A stretch of DNA of 64,000 nt. Origin: Candidatus Lachnoclostridium stercoravium. GTDB taxonomy: Bacteria; Bacillota; Clostridia; Lachnospirales; Lachnospiraceae. The translations under genes were made by a program, and so were the position numbers. Numbering within the stretch: position 1 is the stretch's first letter; each line of letters begins with the position of its first letter. Below, in pieces: positions 25,941 to 35,561 of the stretch. The notes beneath the pieces were generated by a model. That model had not been told where the DNA came from. It did no database searches and saw nothing but the letters and a program-made list of their open reading frames with translations. The DNA is taken from assembly GCA_019118365.1 (NCBI GenBank), contig DWZA01000004.1, positions 37,308-101,307 of the forward strand, written 5' to 3'.

Positions 25941-27824
25941 TTATGCGCTGATCTTATTTCCGGTATACAGCTGGTAGTACCGGCCTTTGGCGGCGATCAG
26001 CTGATCATGAGAGCCTCTTTCGATGATACGCCCCTGCTCCAGGACGATGATGCAGTCGGAGTTCTTTACTGTAGACAGCCGGTGGGCAATGACAAAGGTA
26101 GTGCGGCCCTTCATCAGCCGGTCCATACCTTCCTGCACCAAAGCTTCCGTACGGGTGTCAATAGATGAAGTGGCTTCATCCAGGATCAGCACAGGGGGAT
26201 CCGCCACTGCAGCCCTGGCAATGGCCAGAAGCTGGCGCTGCCCCTGGCTTAAATTGCCTCCGTCTCCTGTCAGGAGTGTATCATATCCGTCAGGAAGCCT
26301 GCGGATAAACCCGTCCGCGTTAGCCAGCTTTGCGGCGGCGATGCACTCTTCGTCTGTGGCGTCCAGACGGCCATAGCGGATGTTATCCATCACTGTGCCG
26401 GTGAAAAGATGGGTATCCTGCAAAACCATCCCTAAGGAGCGGCGCAGGTCGGCTTTTTTGATCTTGTTGATATTGATCCCGTCATAACGGATCTTTCCGT
26501 CTGCAATATCGTAGAAACGGTTGATCAGATTGGTGATGGTAGTTTTCCCTGCTCCCGTACTCCCTACAAAGGCGATCTTCTGGCCGGGAGTGGCATATAG
26601 TTTAATATTGTGAAGGACGATCTTATTTTCGTCGTAGCCGAAATCTACGTCGTTAAAGGTCACATCTCCCTGAAGCTTTGTATAGGTTACGGTTCCGTCG
26701 GCCTTATGAGGATGCTTCCAGGCCCATGTTTTCGTCCGCTCTTTGGTTTCTGTAAGGCTTCCGTCCGGCTCTTCTTTTACATTTACAAGCTCCACATATC
26801 CTTCGTCTGTTTCCGGTTTTTCATCCATCAAGCGAAAGATACGTTCTGCGCCGGCCATGGCCATAACGATGCTGTTGGTCTGCTGGCTGATCTGGCTTAC
26901 CGGCTGGGTGGAATTTTTGTTTAAGGACAGGAAAGAAACTAAAGTTCCCAAAGTCAGCCCCGTATATCCGTTTAATGTCAGGATAGCACCTGCAGCGGCG
27001 CAGAGCACATAACTGATATTTCCGATATTGGCGTTTACAGGCATAGTGATGTTGGAAAAGGTATTTGCCTTATCCGCGCTTTCCCGCAGCTCATCGTTAA
27101 GCTTTTTAAACTGTTCAATGCTTTTTTCTTCATGACAGAAGGCTTTTACAACCTTTTGGCCGTCCATCATTTCTTCGATATATCCGTTGACAATTCCCAG
27201 GTCCTTCTGCTGTTCTGTAAAGTATAGGGAAGATTTTCCGGCGATCTTTGACGTAGCAAAGACCATAAGACAGATCATTGCCAGAGTAAGGAGAGTCAAA
27301 GGCACGTCCAGAACCAGCATGCTGATAAAAGTGGCGGCGATAGTGACTGCAGAGTTTAAAAGCTGGGGAATGCTCTGCCCCATCAGCTGCCTCAAAGTAT
27401 CCACGTCATTGGTGTACACAGACATAATATCCCCGTGAGAATGGGTATCGAAATACCGGATGGGAAGAGACTCCATATGGCGGAATAACTCAACCCGGAG
27501 ATTACGCATAGTGCCCTGGGAAACATTTACCATGATCCGGTTGTAAGCATAGGCGCACAAGATGCCTATGGCATAGACGGCGGCCAGGGAAAGAAGGGCC
27601 CGGCCCAGGGAAGAAAAATCAGGGGACGAAGCCTGAGAAAGGGGAAGAATGTAATCGTCGATCAGGCTCTGCATAAAAAGGGTACCTTTTAATGTGGCCA
27701 GAGAAGACCCAAGGATACAGATCACTACTACAAAAAAGGAAAATTTATAACCTTTCAGCATGTATGCCAAAACCCTTCCCATAGCCCGGCAAACCTGCCT
27801 GATATCTGTTTTTTTTGCTGCCAT
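25941..27824 (-). CDS. ABC exporter half-transporter (permease + ATPase), second subunit
   Basis: 627 residues. An N-terminal six-helix type I exporter domain is followed by the nucleotide-binding domain with Walker A VGSTGAGKTTI, signature LSQGQRQLLAIARA, Walker B ILDEATSSID and switch His in VIAHRLSTV. Between them lies an unusual charged insert of about 40 residues (KEEPDGSLTETKERTKTWAW), often seen in one partner of heterodimeric exporters. It starts directly after the stop of its partner with no gap. Such pairs export drugs, peptides or lipids; the substrate is unknown. Confidence 0.9.
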   Translation of the reverse strand: MAAKKTDIRQVCRAMGRVLAYMLKGYKFSFFVVVICILGSSLATLKGTLFMQSLIDDYILPLSQASSPDFSSLGRALLSLAAVYAIGILCAYAYNRIMVNVSQGTMRNLRVELFRHMESLPIRYFDTHSHGDIMSVYTNDVDTLRQLMGQSIPQLLNSAVTIAATFISMLVLDVPLTLLTLAMICLMVFATSKIAGKSSLYFTEQQKDLGIVNGYIEEMMDGQKVVKAFCHEEKSIEQFKKLNDELRESADKANTFSNITMPVNANIGNISYVLCAAAGAILTLNGYTGLTLGTLVSFLSLNKNSTQPVSQISQQTNSIVMAMAGAERIFRLMDEKPETDEGYVELVNVKEEPDGSLTETKERTKTWAWKHPHKADGTVTYTKLQGDVTFNDVDFGYDENKIVLHNIKLYATPGQKIAFVGSTGAGKTTITNLINRFYDIADGKIRYDGININKIKKADLRRSLGMVLQDTHLFTGTVMDNIRYGRLDATDEECIAAAKLANADGFIRRLPDGYDTLLTGDGGNLSQGQRQLLAIARAAVADPPVLILDEATSSIDTRTEALVQEGMDRLMKGRTTFVIAHRLSTVKNSDCIIVLEQGRIIERGSHDQLIAAKGRYYQLYTGNKISA

Positions 27825-29591
27825 TTATATCACACCGTCCTTTCTGTTTTCCGCTGTTTCGTCAAAATCTCCTCCGCCCTGTGTCTGGGCTTCATAGATT
27901 TCCCTGTATATCTGATTGTTTTTCAAAAGATTTTTGTGAGTGTCAAATCCATTGACCCTGCCGTTGTCCATGACAAGGATTTTGTCGGCGTCCTGAACGC
28001 TGGAAATACGCTGGGAGATGATCAGCTTTGTAGTATTGGGGATCCGATGGGCGAAAGCCTCTCGGATCTTCCCGTCTGTAGCAGTGTCCACAGCGCTGGT
28101 GGAATCGTCTAAGATCAGAACCTTCGGCTTCTTTAAAAGGGCCCTGGCGATGCACAGGCGCTGTTTCTGGCCGCCGGAAACATTATTTCCGCCCCGTTCG
28201 ATCCAGGTATCATATTTTTCAGGAAACCGTTCAATAAATTCGTCGGCACAGGCCTGACGGCAGGCTTCCATACACTCTTCTTTTGTGGCCTTTTCATTGC
28301 CCCATCTTAAATTATCCAGAATTGTTCCGGAGAATAGGACGTTTTTCTGGAGGACTACGGCAACCTGGTTGCGGAGAGCTTCCATGTCGTAGGACCGTAC
28401 GTCTTGTCCGCCTACATATACGCTGCCTTCATCTGCATCATAGAAACGGCTGACCAGATTTACCAGGCTGGATTTGCCGCAGCCGGTACCGCCGATGATC
28501 CCGATGGTTTCTCCGGACCCTATATGGAGATCAATGTCCTGAAGGGTCTTTTCTCCGCTTCCGTGTTTATAAGAAAAGCTTACATGGTTAAAATCGATGC
28601 TTCCGTCGGCAACCAGCATCTCAGGGTGTTCCGGATTTTTCAGATCAGGCTGTTCGGCCAGAACTTCTGCGATCCGCCTTCCGCTGGCGGCGCTCATAGT
28701 GATCATAACAAATACCATAGAAAGCATCATGAGAGACATAAGGATGCTCATTACATAGCTGAACATAGAAGTCAGTTCTCCGGTGGAAAGATCACCGATG
28801 ACGATAAAACGGGCGCCGAACCAGGAGAGGGCCAGGACACAGCCGTAGATGACGAACATCATGATCGGGTTGTTAAAGGCCAAAATGCTTTCCGCCTTGA
28901 CGAAAAGCTTGTAAAGGTTTTCCGCTGCAGCCTCAAATTTTTTGTTTTCATAATCTTCCCTGACAAATGCTTTTACCACACGGATGGCTGAAACGTTTTC
29001 CTGTATGCTGGCGTTTAAGTCGTCATATTTGCGGAATACCATATTAAAGATCTTTGTGGCAGAAGTCATGATCAGGATAAGAAGGATTCCAAGGATAAAG
29101 ATGGCTGCCAGAAAGATGCAGCTTAACCTGGCGCTGATAAAAAAACACATGACCATACTGCAGATAAGCATAAGAGGCGATCTTACGGCAATCCTTAAGA
29201 TCATCTGATAGGCGTTCTGAAGGTTTGTCACATCTGTGGTCATCCTTGTAACAAGGCCGGCAGTGCTGAATTTATCAATATTGGAGAAGGAAAACGTCTG
29301 GATGTTTTCATACATGCTTTCCCGCAGGTTGCAGGCCAAACCCGAAGAGGCTTTTGCCGCATACCGCCCTGCCAGGGCTCCGAAAGCCAGGCTGAAAAAC
29401 GCCGCAGCCAGCATGATCCCTCCATACAGATATACTTTTTGGATATTTCCGGCCTCAATCCCCTGGTCGATGATCGCCGCAGTGATAAATGGGATCAATA
29501 CCTCCATCAAAACCTCCAGGCCGGTGAAAACTGGAGTCAGCAAAGAGGAGGTTTTATATTCCCCTACCTGTTTTAATAATGTTTTGATCAT
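27825..29591 (-). CDS. ABC exporter half-transporter (permease + ATPase), first subunit
   Basis: 588 residues. Six membrane helices, then Walker A IGGTGCGKSSLV, signature NVSGGQKQRLCIARA, Walker B LILDDSTSAVD and SQRISSV. The residue after Walker B is Asp (DDST) and the switch position is Gln (SQR) rather than Glu and His. This marks the degenerate ATP site of a heterodimeric exporter; the partner downstream has the canonical residues. The start has AGGAGG. A LysR gene diverges 157 bases away and could regulate the pair. Confidence 0.9.
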   Translation of the reverse strand: MIKTLLKQVGEYKTSSLLTPVFTGLEVLMEVLIPFITAAIIDQGIEAGNIQKVYLYGGIMLAAAFFSLAFGALAGRYAAKASSGLACNLRESMYENIQTFSFSNIDKFSTAGLVTRMTTDVTNLQNAYQMILRIAVRSPLMLICSMVMCFFISARLSCIFLAAIFILGILLILIMTSATKIFNMVFRKYDDLNASIQENVSAIRVVKAFVREDYENKKFEAAAENLYKLFVKAESILAFNNPIMMFVIYGCVLALSWFGARFIVIGDLSTGELTSMFSYVMSILMSLMMLSMVFVMITMSAASGRRIAEVLAEQPDLKNPEHPEMLVADGSIDFNHVSFSYKHGSGEKTLQDIDLHIGSGETIGIIGGTGCGKSSLVNLVSRFYDADEGSVYVGGQDVRSYDMEALRNQVAVVLQKNVLFSGTILDNLRWGNEKATKEECMEACRQACADEFIERFPEKYDTWIERGGNNVSGGQKQRLCIARALLKKPKVLILDDSTSAVDTATDGKIREAFAHRIPNTTKLIISQRISSVQDADKILVMDNGRVNGFDTHKNLLKNNQIYREIYEAQTQGGGDFDETAENRKDGVI

Positions 29592-29681
29592 ATTATTTTC
29601 CTCCTGTATTTAAGGGTGTATTAATCAAATAAAATTATTAACTATTATAGGAATTTTTAATAGAAAGTGAATTTAGAATAT

Positions 29682-29723
29682 GCTATTATTGATAAGAAAA
29701 ATTTATTAATATAGAATAATAGC
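29682..29723. promoter_or_regulatory. inverted repeat in the LysR/ABC intergenic region
   Basis: GCTATTATT (29682-29690) and AATAATAGC (29715-29723) are exact complements 24 bases apart, just upstream of the LysR start. It could be a regulator-binding site or a leader hairpin; the composition is AT-rich. Confidence 0.35.
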
Positions 29724-29748
29724 AGGAACTTCCTGGGAAAGGAGAAGC

Positions 29749-30633
29749 ATGAACACCTTCCAATTGTCTTGCTTTATAAGGGTAGCTGAAACTTTGAATT
29801 TTGCCAGGGCGGCAGAACAGCTTCATGTGACTCAGCCGGCAGTGACCCAGCAGATACAGTCTCTGGAAAAAGAATTAAACGTGAAGCTATTCAAAAGAAA
29901 TACCAGAACGGTGAAAATCACAGAAGAAGGTCTGGTTTTTCTCAACGACGCCCACCGTATGATAGGGATTGCAAACAGGGCGAAAAAAAGATTTGAGGAT
30001 CCGTCCTTTGACAGAGGCATACAGTTTCTCTCTCTGGGCTGTCGAGATTATTCCCTTATGGCCGGCCTTCCTCAGATTATTAAAACACTTTTGAAGAAAT
30101 ATCCCAATCTTCATCCCCAGCTGCAGATGATTCCAGCCCAGCATTTATACCGGCTGTTAGATGAGGAAGACCTGGATGCGGTGATCGGATTCCAGGAAAG
30201 GGGAGGAAAAAATCCATCGATCTTTTATAAGGAAATAGGAAAAGTACCTGTAGTCTGCGTCTGCGGAGAAGACTCTCCTTTAGCCGGCAGGAAGTTCATA
30301 TCTGTAGAAGAAATGAAAAAAGAGAAATTAGTCCTTTGTGATCCTATGAGGCTTCCCCCGGATATTGGAAAGCTCCAGGGACAGATTATGGACAATCGGT
30401 CCCTTATGGATTTTTATTTCTGCAGTATGACAGAGTCTGCTGCTGTTTTTGCAGAAGCCGGACTGGGGATCGCTGTAATGCCGGAATTAGCCGTTCCCAT
30501 ATCCGCGCGGCTTGCAAAAATACCCATAGAAGGGATAGAGCCTGTGTCTGCAGGCATATATTATAAATCAGTTCAGGAAAAGTCTGTACTGAAGAGCCTG
30601 ATACGGATTCTGGAAGAAGAATGGCCCCTATAA
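29749..30633 (+). CDS. LysR family transcriptional regulator
   Basis: 294 residues. The N-terminal helix-turn-helix is typical: FIRVAETLNFARAAEQLHVT, QPAVTQQIQSLEKELNVKLF, and TEEGLVFLNDAHRM. The C-terminal effector domain follows (PQIIKTLLKKYPNLHPQLQM; the sequence ends with the usual EEEW). It diverges from the ABC exporter pair, the classical arrangement for LysR regulation of a neighbouring transcript. The ligand is unknown. AAAGGAG precedes the start. Confidence 0.92.
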   Translation: MNTFQLSCFIRVAETLNFARAAEQLHVTQPAVTQQIQSLEKELNVKLFKRNTRTVKITEEGLVFLNDAHRMIGIANRAKKRFEDPSFDRGIQFLSLGCRDYSLMAGLPQIIKTLLKKYPNLHPQLQMIPAQHLYRLLDEEDLDAVIGFQERGGKNPSIFYKEIGKVPVVCVCGEDSPLAGRKFISVEEMKKEKLVLCDPMRLPPDIGKLQGQIMDNRSLMDFYFCSMTESAAVFAEAGLGIAVMPELAVPISARLAKIPIEGIEPVSAGIYYKSVQEKSVLKSLIRILEEEWPL

Positions 30634-30783
30634 TCCGATAAACATGTCGTTTTCCCGATACTTTGTAAAAAAGGGGGCGTTGCAAAATAGATGAGTAATT
30701 CGTCTATGGAGCAACGCTCCCTTTTCATGCCTAAAAATAGAAAACGGACCCCGAAGAGTCCGTAATCCATGGTATAATTAATT

Positions 30784-31263
30784 ATGCTCAGTAATTCAAA
30801 ATACCATAAAAATTATACCGAACTTGGCGAACCTTATCGACTGGTTTTGCCATTAAATTTAGAAGGTCTGGTTCCTGATGATGATTCTGTCCGACTGCTG
30901 AGTCACGAATTGGAGGGATTGGATTACAGCTTGCTGTATCAGGCTTACTCTGCCAAAGGCAGAAATCCGGCAGTGGATCCTAAGACCATGTTCAAGATCC
31001 TGACCTATGCTTATTCCCAGAACCTGTATTCATCCAGAAAGATTGAAAGGGCGTGTAAACGTGATATTAACTTTATGTGGCTGCTGGCAGGGCAAAGGCC
31101 ACCTGACCACAGCACGATTGCACGTTTTCGTACCGGATTTCTGGCAGATGCCTGCGAAAATCTTTTCTATCAGATGGTAAAGCGACTGGAAAACGCCGGC
31201 GAGCTGTCAAAGGAAACGGTCTTTATTGATGGAACAAAGTTGGAAGCCTGTGCGAACAAATAG
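30784..31263 (+). pseudogene. IS1182-family transposase, N-terminal piece
   Basis: 159 residues with the N-terminal helical DNA-binding region of IS1182/IS5-like transposases (DPKTMFKILTYAYSQNLYSS, RPPDHSTIARFR) and the first catalytic Asp in VFIDGTKLEACANK. The frame stops at TAG 31261-31263, exactly where foreign AT-rich sequence begins. Without the insert the next codons would read TAT ACG TTT GTC TGG and continue into the second piece. Confidence 0.85.
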
Positions 31264-31511
31264 CTATTAGATACAAAAGTAAAGACTATTCTTTATGATC
31301 TTTTCTTATATATAAGCAAATGATATAGCATTGTAATTATAAGTATGTTCATTGAGAATGTATGTAAAAGATGGTGATTTTTGTTAATAGGGTATTTATG
31401 GTATAGGAGTACCCTAAAAGCGGTCAAAACGGAATTTGCCTAAAAAACCCTCATTCTCGATGTATGAGGGTTAGGAAATAACAGTAGGATAGTATTTATA
31501 TCTAATGTATG
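31263..31511. mobile_element. 249-base AT-rich insert in the transposase gene
   Basis: The limits are set by restoring the transposase frame: AACAAATA before and TACGTTTGTC after join to give continuous Asn-Lys-Tyr-Thr-Phe-Val-Trp. The insert has loosely inverted ends (TATTAGATACAAA at the left; the complement of the right gives CATTAGATATAAA) and an internal hairpin AACCCTCAT/ATGAGGGTT about 40 bases from the right end. It encodes no protein. No target duplication remains after the join. It is best read as a small non-autonomous element or an intron-like insert. Confidence 0.6.
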
Positions 31512-32640
31512 TACGTTTGTCTGGAAAAAATCTGTAGGGAAATGGGAAACAAAGATGTTCCAGAAGATACAGGAAGCAGTCTCTCTTCTGAATCAAGAGT
31601 ACATACAGAGTTTTCATGTGACTGAAGTTTCAAGGACACAGGATCTTCAGGCAATCTGTCAATTCCTGGAACAGACCTGCAAAGACCAGCATACGGTTTT
31701 TGTCCACGGAAAGGGGAAACGGAAAAGCCGTAATCAAAAGTACCTGGAACTGTTCCGACGTTTTCTGGAACGTCAGACAATCTACGACTGGCACACAGCC
31801 AGTTTCCAGGGGCGGAATAATTACTGCAAGACCGATCCGGACGCTACATTCATGCATATGAAAGATGACCATATGCGTAACGCACAGCTAAAACCGGGAT
31901 ATAATGTACAGATCGGAGTGGACAGTGAATACATTGTAGCAGCGGATATTTTCCAGGATCGAAATGACGTCTGGACACTTGTACCATTTTTAAAAAGAAT
32001 GGAAGAAAAACTGGGATTCCGCTATCCAAGCGTAACCGCGGATTCGGGATATGAAAGCGAAGAAGGCTATAGTTATCTGAGAGAGCAGAAACAAAAGCCT
32101 TATATCAAACCCCAGACTTATGAAAAATGGAAAAAACGGAGTTTTAAGAAAGATATCAGCAAACGGGAAAACATGGGGTATGACGAGGGAACAGATACCT
32201 ATACCTGCCATGCAGGGAAGAAACTGCAGCCGATATTTCTCAAGAAACAGAAAAGTAAAAGTGGTTACGAATCGGAAGTAACCGTCTATGAATGCGAAGA
32301 CTGCACCGGCTGTCCTTATAAAGAAAAATGTACAAAAGCAAGAGGAAACAAACGGCTGTATATTTCCAAGAGCTTTTTGGAAAAGCGTCAGGAATCCTAT
32401 GAAAATATCCTGAGCGAAAAAGGAATCCAATACAGAATGAACCGCTCGATCCAGGTAGAAGGAGCATTTGGAATTCTGAAAAATGACTATGAATTCCAAA
32501 GATTTCTGCTTCGAGGGAAAACAAAAGTAAAACTGGAGATTCTTTTGCTCAGCATGGGATATAATCTGAATAAACTGCATGCGAAAATACAAAATGATCG
32601 AATGGGAAGCCATATGTTTTCAATAAAAGAATCCGCTTAA
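31512..32640 (+). pseudogene. IS1182-family transposase, C-terminal piece
   Basis: The open frame continues from the insert boundary (TFVWKKSVGKWETKMFQKIQ) to 32640; the first internal ATG is at 31555. It carries the second catalytic Asp in VTADSGYESEEGY, the cysteine cluster CEDCTGCPYKEKC, and the last catalytic Glu in QVEGAFGILKNDYEFQRF. These complete the DDE set begun in the N-terminal piece. Alone it should be inactive, since the first Asp is missing. Confidence 0.85.
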
Positions 32641-32676
32641 AAAATTCCAAAACGATGTTCTTTATTAAAGTACGCC

Positions 32677-32725
32677 AAAAATCAGGGGGATTATCCACAA
32701 ACAAAAGGATGCTCTCCTGATTTTT
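32677..32725. terminator. terminator inside the IS right end
   Basis: AAAAATCAGGGGGA and TCTCCTGATTTTT form a stem flanked by A and T runs, so it can end transcripts from both directions. Confidence 0.6.
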
Positions 32726-32793
32726 CCATAAACAGAGCGAAGGTGCCGCTCAATCATCTAATCTGATGATTTTGCGACACCCTCCTTAAATAA

Positions 32794-34740
32794 TTAATAG
32801 GATTTCACTTCTTTCCACATCTCGTTATAAAGGGAATCCGCCTCGTCTCCCAGGTACTTGTAGACTTCGCTGTTTGTCATCTGGTCCACGTCAGGGAAAA
32901 GGGCTTTATTATTTTTCAGGTCGTCGTCCAGCATATCATACGCCCCTTTATTCGGCGTGGAGTAGGTGATGTAGTCAAAATTCTTTTTGGCTATGTCCGG
33001 ACGGCAGAGAAAATCGATCCACTTTTCCGCGTTTTCTTTATTTCTGGCATTGGCCGGGATCACCCAGGAATCGATCCAGATATTGGTTCCCTCCTCCGGC
33101 ACCACGTATTCCAGGGTAAAGTCGGCGCCTGCGGATTCTTCCTGGATGTACAGCATTTCTCCGGAATAGATAACGCCTACGGCCGCTTCGCCGCCGATCA
33201 TCTTATCCCTTACCTGATCCACCACATATGCCTGCACCAAAGGCTTCTGCTGGATAAGAAGATCCCTGGCCTCAGCCAGCTCTTCGGGATCTGTGGTGTT
33301 CATAGAATATCCCAGCATTTTCTGGGCGACCATGAAGGCGTCCCGGACAGAGTCCTGCATAAGGATCTCGCCTTTATAACGGGGATCCCACAGGTCGGAC
33401 CATTTTGTGGGGGCAGGGACGCCAAGCTCCTGGATCCGCTTTGTGTTGTAGAGGATCCCCACCGTGCCCCAGGTGTAGGGAACGGAGTATTTATTTTCCG
33501 GGTCAAAGCTTTTGGAACGCTCCATATAGATCGGATCGATCTGGCTGATATTCGGGATATTGTCAAAATCGATCTCAGCCAAAAGGCCGTTTTCCGCCAT
33601 CTTCTGGATCATGTAGTCCGAAGGACAGACCACGTCGTACTGGACCGCGCCGGCTTCGATGACCGGATACATCTCTTCATTTGTCTCAAACAGGTCGTAG
33701 ACCACTTCGATCCCTGTTTCTTCCTCAAATTCGTCAATGACGCTTTCGTCAATATATTCTCCCCAGTTGTATACATAGAGCTGGTTGGAACCAGAGCTGG
33801 TAAAATGCTTATAAGTAGTAAAGGACACGGAAACAACAATGGCAAAGGCCGCGGCCACAAGAAGGCCCTTGCGGAAGGCCTCCGGATTGCTTCGCCGTTT
33901 CCCGTTCCCGGCTCCTGCTCCCGCCGCCTCCAGGCCTGCCGCAGCCCTGTCTTTTCCGGAACGGTCCGGAGAAAAGTTGGTGATGAGCAAAAGGGCCAGC
34001 ACAGTAACGAAAATGATCGAAGAGAGGGCGTACATGGACGGCTTGATCCCCCGGCGCACCTCGCTGTAGATCAGGGTGGACAGGGTATTGATCCCGGCGC
34101 CCCGCGTAAAGTGGGTGATGATAAAATCATCCAGGGACATGGTAAACGCCAGGAGAAACCCGGAAAGGACTCCGGGCATAATGTCCGGAAATACGACCTT
34201 GAAAAAGGCCTGAACCGGTCCTGCGCCCAGATCCATGGCAGCCTCGTAGGTGCTTTTATCCGTCTGCTTCAGTTTCGGCATGACACTTAAGATCACATAA
34301 GGCACGTTGAAGGTAATGTGAGCCAGCAGGATCGTCTGAAAGCCCAGGGAGATGCCAAAGGCGATAAAGGCCAGCATAAGGGAAATGCCGGTAACGATAT
34401 CGGAGTTGAGCATCGGGATGTTGTTGACGCCCATGACGACAGTCTTTGGGAGACGCTTCATGGAATTGATCCCCATAGCCGCCGCAGTTCCGATGATGCA
34501 GGCGGCCAGAGCGGAGATAAATGCGATCATGAGCGTATTGTATAAAGCGTCCATGATGGCCGCGTCCTGGAACATCTCCACATACCACTGCAGGGTAAAC
34601 CCGCCCCACTGGGTGCGGGATTTGGATGAGTTAAAGGACAGCCCCATCATGATAAGGATCGGGGCGTACAGGAAGACCATGATAAATACCAGGTAGAAGT
34701 CCTGGAAAAAACGTTTCAGCCGGGTGTGTTCTCTGTTCAT
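32794..34740 (-). CDS. potCD: polyamine ABC transporter permease-binding protein fusion (PotC-PotD)
   Basis: 648 residues in one frame. Residues 1-255 are a PotC-type permease with about six helices and the ABC-contact EAA loop EAAMDLGAGPVQAFFKVVFP (about 167-186). An Ala/Gly-rich charged linker (about 258-290) and an additional membrane helix (about 293-312) lead to a PotD-type binding protein (QLYVYNWGEYIDESVIDEFE onward) exposed outside the cell. The fusion replaces the usual separate lipoprotein, anchoring the receptor to the channel. The ATG at 34740 overlaps the PotB stop by one base. PotA and PotB precede it. Confidence 0.9.
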   Translation of the reverse strand: MNREHTRLKRFFQDFYLVFIMVFLYAPILIMMGLSFNSSKSRTQWGGFTLQWYVEMFQDAAIMDALYNTLMIAFISALAACIIGTAAAMGINSMKRLPKTVVMGVNNIPMLNSDIVTGISLMLAFIAFGISLGFQTILLAHITFNVPYVILSVMPKLKQTDKSTYEAAMDLGAGPVQAFFKVVFPDIMPGVLSGFLLAFTMSLDDFIITHFTRGAGINTLSTLIYSEVRRGIKPSMYALSSIIFVTVLALLLITNFSPDRSGKDRAAAGLEAAGAGAGNGKRRSNPEAFRKGLLVAAAFAIVVSVSFTTYKHFTSSGSNQLYVYNWGEYIDESVIDEFEEETGIEVVYDLFETNEEMYPVIEAGAVQYDVVCPSDYMIQKMAENGLLAEIDFDNIPNISQIDPIYMERSKSFDPENKYSVPYTWGTVGILYNTKRIQELGVPAPTKWSDLWDPRYKGEILMQDSVRDAFMVAQKMLGYSMNTTDPEELAEARDLLIQQKPLVQAYVVDQVRDKMIGGEAAVGVIYSGEMLYIQEESAGADFTLEYVVPEEGTNIWIDSWVIPANARNKENAEKWIDFLCRPDIAKKNFDYITYSTPNKGAYDMLDDDLKNNKALFPDVDQMTNSEVYKYLGDEADSLYNEMWKEVKSY

Positions 34741-35561
34741 CAAAATGCATTTCCCTCCCCGTCTTTGTCATATTTTGCCGTAAGGGCCATATTTACCAGG
34801 ATAAAGGCCATGAGGATCAGGGAAAGGCCGGATCCTAAGTTCCAGTTGCTCCCCTTTGTAAATTCCTGTTCGATGATGTTGCCGATCAGGAGGATCTTGC
34901 TGCCGCCTAACAGGGTGGAGATCACGAAGGTGGTGAGGGCGGGAACAAAGACCATGTTGATCCCGCTGATGATCCCCGGAACGCTTAAGGGGATGAGGAT
35001 CTTCGTAATGACCTGGAGATTATTGGCTCCCAGATCCCTGGCTGCGTTGATCACGTTGTCGTCGATCTTGGCCAGGGCGTTGTATATGGGCAGCACCATA
35101 AAGGGCAGGAAGTTGTATACCATGCCCAGGATAATGGCTGCCGGCGTATTGATGATAGCAAGGTTCGGCAGATGGAGAAAAGTAAGAAAGCCGTTGATCA
35201 CGCCGTTCTTTTCCAGAAGCGTCTGCCATGCCATGGTGCGCAGCAGGAAATTCATCCACATAGGAAGGATGAAGATAAATACGATAAAGCTGCCTTTTCC
35301 CATTCCGCGCTCCCTTAAGATCAGAGCCAGGGGATATGCCAGAAGAAGGCAGATCACTGTGCTCGCAAGGGACAGGACCAGGGAGAGAAACAGCGCTTTC
35401 GCATGCTCCGGCGTGGCGATCGCGGTCACATTGGCCAGGGTAAAATGCCCCTCCCGGTCGGTAAAACCGTAAAAGGCGATCATGGCCAGGGGAATGACGG
35501 TAAAACCGATCATCCATACGATGTATGGAGCGGCCAGATATTTATTCAGAGATCTATTCAT
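34740..35561 (-). CDS. potB: spermidine/putrescine ABC transporter permease (PotB)
   Basis: 273 residues with six hydrophobic segments. The conserved EAA-type loop is [21 protein letters not shown], which contacts PotA. It overlaps the end of potA by 8 bases and the start of the PotC-PotD fusion by one base, so the three genes are translated as a tight unit. Confidence 0.9.
   Translation of the reverse strand: MNRSLNKYLAAPYIVWMIGFTVIPLAMIAFYGFTDREGHFTLANVTAIATPEHAKALFLSLVLSLASTVICLLLAYPLALILRERGMGKGSFIVFIFILPMWMNFLLRTMAWQTLLEKNGVINGFLTFLHLPNLAIINTPAAIILGMVYNFLPFMVLPIYNALAKIDDNVINAARDLGANNLQVITKILIPLSVPGIISGINMVFVPALTTFVISTLLGGSKILLIGNIIEQEFTKGSNWNLGSGLSLILMAFILVNMALTAKYDKDGEGNAF

Larger units (their letters stand above)
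30673..32784 (+). mobile_element. IS1182-family insertion sequence, itself interrupted
   Basis: The element runs between related inverted ends: the left begins GGGGGCGTTGCAAAAT and the complement of the right begins GAGGGTGTCGCAAAAT, each followed by a hairpin with an ATGA core. The span is about 2.1 kb; removing the 249-base insert at 31263 leaves about 1.86 kb, the usual size for this family. It carries one transposase gene in two pieces. No clear target duplication is visible. Confidence 0.85.

Noticed and set aside
31263..31511. Group II intron in the IS1182 transposase
   Set aside because: The insert does not begin GTGYG or end AY and encodes no reverse transcriptase. A group I intron is also doubtful, because the base before the insert is A, not the usual T.
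34726..35472. 248-residue plus-strand open frame opposite potB
   Set aside because: Antisense to a permease; the rich Arg/Ser composition is typical of shadow frames.
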